Shown one piece after another: positions 5,295 through 10,018 of a DNA stretch of 10,018 nucleotides (positions are counted from its first letter, which is position 1; each line of letters starts with the position of its first letter). The stretch is from Streptosporangiaceae bacterium (GTDB lineage Bacteria > Actinomycetota > Actinomycetes > Streptosporangiales > Streptosporangiaceae). Where the stretch lies: contig JASHTQ010000706.1 in the NCBI GenBank assembly GCA_030040475.1, positions 1 to 10,018 on the forward strand, read 5' to 3'. The position numbers were made by a program, and so were the translations under genes. The notes beneath the pieces were generated by a model, which was not told where the DNA came from, did no database searches, and saw nothing but the letters and a program-made list of their open reading frames with translations.

Positions 5295-6158
5295 ATGACC
5301 ATGAGCTTCCGGCCTGATCAAGTTGGCCTCCGCATCGGCATCTCGCCCTGGGCGGCGAGCCGCAGCGGAGTCGAAAGGGTGGCCGAGGCCGCGCTGAGCG
5401 CCGGCATCGATACCTTCTGGCTCGGTGACGGGCTCCTGGGACGGCCCGATTTCCCGGCGTGGTCCGGCGGGCTGGAGTCCTTCACCGAGCTGGCATGGCT
5501 GGCCGGACGCTATCCGGGTGCCTCGCTGGCGCTCGGGGCCGCCGTCCTTCCGCTGCGTGACCCGCTGTGGGTGGCGAAGTCGGCGGCGACCTTGGACCAG
5601 CTGACGCAGGGACGGTTCACCCTGGTGCTCACCCCGGGCAACTGGCCGGAGGAGTTCGCCGCCATGGACCGCGACTACGGCCGCCGCGGCACCGCCCTGG
5701 AGAGCGGCCTGTGGTCGCTGCGGGAGATCTGGTCGGCCGGGGCGGGCGACGGGGGGCCGTCCCCCCGTCCGTGGAGCCCCGGCGGGCCTCCGGTATGGCT
5801 GGCAGGCGCCCGGGCGACGATGCTCCGGGCGATCCGCCTGGGCCTGCCGTTCCAGGCGTCCCGAATCGGGCCCGCCGCCCTGGCCCCGACCGCCAGGGAA
5901 TGGTTCGACCGCGGCGGCACCAAGCTGGCCGTGCGCGTCCGGGTGGGAGCCGGCGACTCCGGGGCCGGATCCTCCCCGCCGACGGCCACCGACACGGGCG
6001 CCCTGGTCGGATCGGCGGCCTTCCTGGCCGAGCAGGTCGACGCCTTCCGCCAGCTTGGCGTCACCGACCTGTCGATCATGCCGGGCCAGGACGTCGAGGC
6101 CTCGCTGCGGACGATCGAGGCGCTGGCCGAACAGGCGCTGCCCGCGCTCGCACCGTGA
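5295..6158 (+). CDS. LLM-class flavin/F420-dependent oxidoreductase 1
   Basis: This 287-residue cytoplasmic enzyme has the luciferase-like TIM-barrel pattern. It opens with LRIGISPWAASRSG and a FWLGDGLL strand, then LALGAAVLPLRDPLWVAKSA. The hallmark LDQLTQGRFTLVLTPGNWPEEF (about 100-121) follows and corresponds to the family's D-x-L-S-x-G-R ... G-x-G-W-x-x-E-F block. The family uses reduced FMN with O2, or F420, to oxidise or reduce small organic substrates. A Gly/Pro/Ser-rich stretch at about 149-165 and another at about 223-232 look like loose loops. It starts 4 bp after the binding-protein stop; ATG 5295 is taken, but ATG 5301 is equally possible and no strong ribosome site decides. No flavin reductase is seen in the window. 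It is more distant from LLM2 and LLM3 than those are from each other. Confidence 0.85.
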   Translation: MTMSFRPDQVGLRIGISPWAASRSGVERVAEAALSAGIDTFWLGDGLLGRPDFPAWSGGLESFTELAWLAGRYPGASLALGAAVLPLRDPLWVAKSAATLDQLTQGRFTLVLTPGNWPEEFAAMDRDYGRRGTALESGLWSLREIWSAGAGDGGPSPRPWSPGGPPVWLAGARATMLRAIRLGLPFQASRIGPAALAPTAREWFDRGGTKLAVRVRVGAGDSGAGSSPPTATDTGALVGSAAFLAEQVDAFRQLGVTDLSIMPGQDVEASLRTIEALAEQALPALAP

Positions 6159-7126
6159 CCGGTCCTGACCGCCTCCCGGCCGGCGTCTGGCTCTTCCCCG
6201 AGGCCGCCGCCGCCGAGTTGGTCGACACGTTCGTGGCGGCCGAGGGGCTCGGCCTCGACGAGGTGTGGATCGGCGACGAGGGCCCGGCCCACTGCGATCC
6301 GTTCGCCGTCCTGGCCGCCGCCGCCGTTCGCACCTGGCGGGTCACGCTCGGGGTCGCGGTCACCAACCCGTACCTCCGCCACCCGGCCGTCACGGCGTCG
6401 GCGATGGCGGCGGTCGCCGACCTCAGCGGCGGACGGGCGATCCTCGGCCTGGGTGCCGGCGGCGGGGTGGCACTCGACCCGGTGGGAATCGCCCGCGTCG
6501 AGCCGCTGAAGCGGACAAGGGACGCCGTTCGCATCGCCCGGGCCGTGGTGGGCGCCCGGGCGACCGAGGGCTACCACCCGCCCGAGGGCGCGACGCCGCA
6601 TGAGCCGCTGCCGATCTACATCGGCGCGCGCGGCGAGGCGTTCAACCGCTACGCCTCCGCCGCCGCCGACGGCGCGTTCCTCGGCGGGATACCCTTCGCC
6701 GACCTGGGCACCGTCACAGGCTGGACGCGCTCGGTACGGCAGGTCGACATCGCGCTGTACCCGAGCGTGATCTTCGACGGCGAGGACCTGGAGTGGGCTC
6801 GCCCCCGGTTCATCTTCGCCTTCCTCGACACGCCGGCCTCGACCAGGAGGCACGCCGCCCTGGCGGAGAACGATGTGCGGCAAGCGGTGCAGGCCTTCGA
6901 GCAGGGCGACGATGCTCCGGCCCGGCGGCTGATCACCGACGACGTCCTGGCCAGCCTGGCGGTGATCGGCGACCCCGGCGTGATCGCGTCCCGGCTCGCC
7001 CGGCTGGTCCGAGCCCACCGGCCGGCCAGCATCGGGGTGTGCCTGCGGACCCCGCAGCCACTGCATGCGCGGCTGGAAGACGTACAGGAGGTTTTCGCCC
7101 GAATGTCCAAGCTGCTGTCGCCATGA
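6155..7126 (+). CDS. LLM-class oxidoreductase 2, F420-dependent (Mer-like) type
   Basis: This 323-residue enzyme starts at GTG 6155, overlapping the LLM1 stop as GTGA. The open frame runs further upstream, but only in the shadow of LLM1. Key blocks are LDEVWIGDE (about 34-42), GVAVTNPYLRHPAVTASAM (about 66-84), and DLSGGRAILGLGAGGG (89-104). NPY-x-RHP followed by a Gly-rich GLGAGG turn is typical of F420-using members related to methylenetetrahydromethanopterin reductase. That suggests hydride transfer with F420 rather than FMN monooxygenation, though cofactor choice needs proof. The C-terminal ITDDVLASLAVIGDPGVIASRL matches the family's closing G-x-P-x-x-V/I motif. It is co-translated with its neighbours. 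A perfect AGGAGGT lies inside its last codons (7086-7092), ahead of LLM3. Confidence 0.88.
   Translation: MTGPDRLPAGVWLFPEAAAAELVDTFVAAEGLGLDEVWIGDEGPAHCDPFAVLAAAAVRTWRVTLGVAVTNPYLRHPAVTASAMAAVADLSGGRAILGLGAGGGVALDPVGIARVEPLKRTRDAVRIARAVVGARATEGYHPPEGATPHEPLPIYIGARGEAFNRYASAAADGAFLGGIPFADLGTVTGWTRSVRQVDIALYPSVIFDGEDLEWARPRFIFAFLDTPASTRRHAALAENDVRQAVQAFEQGDDAPARRLITDDVLASLAVIGDPGVIASRLARLVRAHRPASIGVCLRTPQPLHARLEDVQEVFARMSKLLSP
7086..7092 (+). promoter_or_regulatory. Internal Shine-Dalgarno AGGAGGT near the end of LLM2
   Basis: AGGAGGT is a full anti-16S match and lies 11 nt before an in-frame ATG (7103) within LLM2. That ATG would encode only MSKLLSP before the LLM2 stop, which overlaps the LLM3 start (ATGA, 7123-7126). 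The site is too far (30 nt) to serve ATG 7123 directly. It could load ribosomes that terminate and reinitiate on LLM3. It also encodes ordinary residues (Gln-Glu-Val), so chance is possible. Confidence 0.4.
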
Positions 7127-8100
7127 CCGTCGGCCTGATCACGCACCTCGACAACCCGGGCCTGGCCGAGGTCAGGGCGCTTGCCCGCGCCGCCGAGGCG
7201 GCAGGCGCCGACTGGCTCGGCCTGCCCGACGCCTTCTGGTGGCGCGAGGTCTGGGTCCTCGCCGCCGAGGCCGCCCGCGTGACGCAGCGCCTGGCGATAG
7301 GCCCCGTGGTGACGAACCCGTACACCCGCCACCCCTTCGCCACCCTTTCCGCCGTCGCGACCCTCCAGGACCTCGCCGGCCCCCGGGTGATCGTCGGCAT
7401 CGGCGCCGGAGGTTCCGAGGTCGCGGGCGCGGCGAAGATCGGCCGGGCAGACGCCCCCGAGCGCACCGTGGAACTGGCCGGGCTGATCCGGCGCGTGTCC
7501 GCGGGCCGGCCGCTCGACGAGGCGAGCGGCCGGACCCTCGAGGTCCCCCTGGCCCCGACCCGCATCCTGATCGCCGGGCGGGGCGAGCGGATGCTGCGCG
7601 CCGCCGGCGAGGCCGCCGACGATGCCCTGCTCTGGGCGGTCCCCAACAGCGAACTGGCCCGGACCGTGGACCTGGTGCACCAGGGTTCTGCCCGCCGCCA
7701 GCCAGAGCTCCCAGGTGTCGGCATCACGTGGGCACCGCTTGTCGAGCGGGGCAACGCGTCCCGCGCGCTGCTGCCAAGAGCCGCCGCCTACGCGGTCCTG
7801 AACAACTCCGGCGCGGCGAGGGAACGCTGGGCGGTCGCAGACGACCTGGCAGCACGAGTCCGCCAGCTCCTGCTCGCCGGCGAAACCGACGCGGCCGAGC
7901 GCCTTGTCCCCGATGCGGTGGCGGCCGACCTGTCCACACCGCGAGATGTCACCGCCGCGGCCGAAGTCGCCAGGAAGATCGGCGCGGACGGGATAGCGCT
8001 GGCCGCCACCGACGTCGACGAGGTCGCGGAACAGGTGGCCTGGGCCCGCTCCGTCCTGACCGCCGCCCGCACCGACACCGCCGCCGGCACGCCGGCCTGA
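7123..8100 (+). CDS. LLM-class oxidoreductase 3, F420-dependent (Mer-like) type
   Basis: This 325-residue enzyme is the last gene of the operon. The ATG at 7123 overlaps the LLM2 stop as ATGA. It begins MTVGLITHLDNPGLAE, a neat barrel strand 1, which supports this start over the longer open frame. Diagnostic blocks are GADWLGLPDAFWW (28-40), VVTNPYTRHPFATLSAVA (62-79) and LQDLAGPRVIVGIGAGGS (81-98). These parallel LLM2 closely, so the two may act on successive intermediates or form a heteromeric pair; both readings are inference. The DLSGGR motif is altered to DLAGPR. The C-terminal part (LVPDAVAADLSTPRDVTAAAE) lacks the usual AGTP turn. The tail after residue 310 is Ala/Thr-rich. The stop lies 31 bp from the convergent ligase stop, with no clear terminator between. 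Confidence 0.87.
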   Translation: MTVGLITHLDNPGLAEVRALARAAEAAGADWLGLPDAFWWREVWVLAAEAARVTQRLAIGPVVTNPYTRHPFATLSAVATLQDLAGPRVIVGIGAGGSEVAGAAKIGRADAPERTVELAGLIRRVSAGRPLDEASGRTLEVPLAPTRILIAGRGERMLRAAGEAADDALLWAVPNSELARTVDLVHQGSARRQPELPGVGITWAPLVERGNASRALLPRAAAYAVLNNSGAARERWAVADDLAARVRQLLLAGETDAAERLVPDAVAADLSTPRDVTAAAEVARKIGADGIALAATDVDEVAEQVAWARSVLTAARTDTAAGTPA

Positions 8101-8131
8101 CACCGCAGGCGGCGCCGTCGCTACCTCGCCG

Positions 8132-9622
8132 TCACCCGGGCGCCGAGGCAAGCTCGCGCAGCCGCCGCCGGGAGATCTTGCCCGTCCGCCCCAGCGGCAT
8201 CTCCTCGACCACGAAGAACGCAGCCGGCCTCTTGGCTCGCGGCAGGCCCTCACCACACGCCTCAAGCAGCGCGTACTCCAGCTTGTCGGCCGACCAGGAC
8301 CCGGCCGGCACGACGTAGGCGACCGGCCGTTCCCCGAGCACCTCGTCACGGGCCGCGACCACGGCGGCCGACGACACGCCTTCCTGCGCGAGCAGGAAGT
8401 CCTCGATGTCCCTCGGGTAGATCTTCTCGCCGCCGCGGTTGATCACGTCGTCGGACCGCCCGGCGAGGAACAGGTATCCGTCGCAGTCCAGGCGCCCGAG
8501 GTCGCCGGTGTCCAGCCAGCCCGCGGAGTCGATGGCCCCGGCCCGGCCGCCCGCCGCGTACTGCGTGATGACCCCCCGGCCGCGGATCTGCACCCGCCCC
8601 ACGCCGTCCGCCGAAGTCCCGCCCGTCGGCACGATCCTGACCTCGGCCCCGGCCGGCAGCCCGACGGACCCCGGCTTGCGCGGCCCGTCCAGCGGGTTCG
8701 CCGTGATCATGCTCGCCGCCTCGGTCATCCCGTAGGTTTCCACCACCGGGATGCCGAACGCGTGCTCGAACCGTTCCAGCACGGACGGTGCCAGCGGCGC
8801 CGAGGCTGACCTGATGAACCGGACCCGCCCGGCAGGCCGCTGCACCGGGTCCATGGCGAGCACGGTGATGATGGCGGGTACCGCGTTGATCCAGGTAATC
8901 CGCTTCGAGTCGATCAGCGGCCAGAATCCCCGGCGGCTGAACTTACGGTCAAGCACCAGGCAGGCGCCGGCCGCGAGGGTGGCAAGCAGCCCCACCACCT
9001 CGGCGTTGATGTGGAACAGCGGCAGGCAGCAGTAGCCCCGGTCGGCCGGGCTCAGCCGGTGGTGGCTGGCCACGGCGGCGGCGACGTGGGCGAGCTGGTC
9101 ATCGCGGAGCAGGATGCCCTTGGGCGTGCCCGTCGTCCCGCTGGTGCACAGGAAGATGCCGCCGGTCCCGGACGCGCCCGGCGCCCGCCCGGGGTTCGCG
9201 GCAGGCGCCGTGTCCTCGGGCACCGCCTCGGTCGGCCAAAGCACGGTCAGGCCGGCGGAAAGGTCCCCGGCGGGAAGGTCCCCGGCGGGAACAACGAGGC
9301 CGGGATCGCAGACCAGCGCCCGCGGCCTGGCCACGGCGAGCATCCGGGCGAGCTCCGAACCGGGGGCCGCCGGGTCGAGCGGCACGACCACCCGCCCCGC
9401 CCCGATGATGGCGAGCATGGCCGTGGCGTAGCCGAGCGGATCCGGCAGCCGCAGCGCCACCGCCGCCCCCGGCGCCACGCCGGCCCGGTCCAGGCGGCGC
9501 GCCCAGCCGGCGGTGACGCGGCGCAGCGCGGCGAATGTCAGCGCGCCGCCGCCCGCGGCGTCCTCAAGGTAGCTGGCGTCGCCCCGGTCGGCGGCCGCCT
9601 GGTCGATCCATTCCGCTATCAC
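8132..9622 (-). CDS. Class I adenylate-forming acyl-CoA synthetase (AMP-binding)
   Basis: This 496-residue, full-length ligase would activate a carboxylic acid to acyl-AMP and then acyl-CoA. Motifs are in order: P-loop TSGTTGTPKG (160-169), LPLFHINAEV (200-209), the acyl-site strand FIRSASAPL (269-277), YGMTEA (297-302), WLDTGD (369-374), the hinge GRSDDVINRGGEKI (388-401) and the C-terminal GRTGKISRR with catalytic Lys482. The overall look recalls oxalate- and short-acid-CoA ligases, but the substrate is not assignable. The start is GTG at 9622 with only a weak GGA about 11 nt before it. It sits 2 bp after the stop of the upstream acyltransferase-like gene, so the two are probably co-transcribed. 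It converges on the LLM operon, so a link to that pathway is only positional. A tandem 15-bp repeat (9260-9289) encodes Pro-Ala-Gly-Asp-Leu units. Confidence 0.92.
   Translation of the reverse strand: MIAEWIDQAAADRGDASYLEDAAGGGALTFAALRRVTAGWARRLDRAGVAPGAAVALRLPDPLGYATAMLAIIGAGRVVVPLDPAAPGSELARMLAVARPRALVCDPGLVVPAGDLPAGDLSAGLTVLWPTEAVPEDTAPAANPGRAPGASGTGGIFLCTSGTTGTPKGILLRDDQLAHVAAAVASHHRLSPADRGYCCLPLFHINAEVVGLLATLAAGACLVLDRKFSRRGFWPLIDSKRITWINAVPAIITVLAMDPVQRPAGRVRFIRSASAPLAPSVLERFEHAFGIPVVETYGMTEAASMITANPLDGPRKPGSVGLPAGAEVRIVPTGGTSADGVGRVQIRGRGVITQYAAGGRAGAIDSAGWLDTGDLGRLDCDGYLFLAGRSDDVINRGGEKIYPRDIEDFLLAQEGVSSAAVVAARDEVLGERPVAYVVPAGSWSADKLEYALLEACGEGLPRAKRPAAFFVVEEMPLGRTGKISRRRLRELASAPG
9260..9289. 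repeat. Two tandem 15-bp repeats inside the acyl-CoA synthetase gene
   Basis: The 15-bp unit AAGGTCCCCGGCGGG occurs twice head to tail (9260-9274 and 9275-9289), with a degenerate third copy just before it on the plus strand. Being a multiple of three, it keeps the reading frame and adds PAGDL units at about residues 112-121, on a surface loop before the P-loop. It is a likely site of slippage length change between strains. Confidence 0.8.
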
Positions 9623-9624
9623 GG

Positions 9625-10018
9625 TCAGGTTCCGTTCTGGTTGTCCGTCGTGCCCGCTAGCGTCGCCGCCCCAGGAAGCCCCGACGCCACCACCTCAGGC
9701 CCCGCCATGACCGCCACGGTCGGCTCGCGCCGCCACTGCCGCGGTATCAGCGTCGACCAGGGCACCTGCTTGCGCCCGGTGAGCGGTACCGCCAGCGGGG
9801 TCCTGGCCAGCAGGCTGGTCAGCAAGACCCCACATGAGTAGACGATCACAACGGTCATCAGGATTACCAATGGCCACGAGATCACCTTGGTCAACCTTAT
9901 CCAGTGATGATCGCTAAGCGCGGTAATGAACAGCATCTGGGTCAGGTAAATGCCGTAGGAGTTGTCCGAGCCCGAGTGGACCAGGGCCTTTACCTGCGGC
10001 GACCGCCAGGGCTGGACC
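9625..10018 (-). CDS. Membrane acyltransferase, acyltransferase-3 (OafA-like), C-terminal part (5' end outside window)
   Basis: The frame is open from the right edge to a TGA at 9627-9625, giving about 130 residues. The visible part holds SGSDNSYGIYLTQMLFITAL, which resembles the S-Y-G-I-Y-L-x-H/Q stretch of the last helices of acyltransferase-3 proteins. Then comes a hydrophobic segment WPLVILMTVVIVYSCGVLLT and a tail of about 50 residues without features. The family moves acyl groups onto sugars or lipids at the membrane. The catalytic His/Arg region would be upstream and is not visible, so activity is unproven. An internal ATG at 9936 is not taken as the start, because conserved sequence continues upstream of it to the window edge. 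It is the likely first partner of the ligase operon, 2 bp away. Confidence 0.7.
   Translation of the reverse strand, partial: VQPWRSPQVKALVHSGSDNSYGIYLTQMLFITALSDHHWIRLTKVISWPLVILMTVVIVYSCGVLLTSLLARTPLAVPLTGRKQVPWSTLIPRQWRREPTVAVMAGPEVVASGLPGAATLAGTTDNQNGT

Noticed and set aside
4124..5302. Minus-strand open frame of 392 codons opposite the binding protein
   Set aside because: The plus strand has a signal peptide, lipobox and binding-protein blocks; the antisense Val/Gly/Arg/Asp-rich product mirrors codon bias.
5567..6154. N-terminal extension of LLM2 across LLM1
   Set aside because: The extension is the out-of-frame shadow of LLM1; GTG 6155 overlaps the LLM1 stop and starts a normal barrel.
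8110..8145. Inverted repeat CGGCGCC / GGCGCCG between the convergent LLM3 and ligase ends as a terminator
   Set aside because: The stem is 7 bp with a 22-nt loop, has no T-run, and partly lies in the ligase coding sequence; too weak to call.
6649..8349. Minus-strand open frame of 566 codons opposite LLM2, LLM3 and the end of the ligase
   Set aside because: It crosses three real genes and shows no recognisable domain.

Overview
The window is uniformly GC-rich with third-position G/C codons, frequent GTG starts and tightly packed genes that overlap by 4 bp (GTGA or ATGA). This points to a high-GC actinomycete; nothing in the sequence fixes the genus. I see no rRNA, tRNA, CRISPR array, transposase or integrase.

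Left block (1-1998), two converging units. On the plus strand, the last 93 codons of a cytosine-deaminase-like amidohydrolase run into a small carboxymuconolactone decarboxylase (CMD)/AhpD-fold protein. On the minus strand, a second CMD/AhpD paralog is followed by an OsmC-family protein. The two units meet tail to tail with 5 bp between stop codons. Both CMD proteins lack the first Cys and the His of the usual CxxC-x3-H centre.

Centre (1999-8100). A divergent spacer of about 380 bp ends in an AT-rich island holding a perfect 12-bp inverted repeat. The repeat contains a good sigma70-type promoter (TTGACT, 17 bp, TATAGT). It precedes a six-gene plus-strand operon: NitT/TauT-type ABC ATPase, permease, lipoprotein solute-binding protein, and three tandem luciferase-like (LLM) flavin/F420 oxidoreductases. 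The permease, LLM2 and LLM3 starts are stop-start coupled to the gene before. The layout suggests that a small organic compound is captured outside the cell, imported, and oxidised or reduced in up to three steps. The substrate cannot be read from the sequence.

Right block (8132-10018), minus strand. The C-terminal end of a membrane acyltransferase-3-like protein is followed 2 bp later by a class I adenylate-forming acyl-CoA synthetase, which converges on the LLM operon.

No transcription factor lies in the window, so the protein that would bind the operator-like repeat is unknown. The CMD/OsmC proteins and the LLM operon are divergent neighbours across one intergenic region. That suggests, but does not prove, a shared pathway in which the CMD and OsmC proteins deal with peroxides or reactive intermediates of the LLM enzymes.
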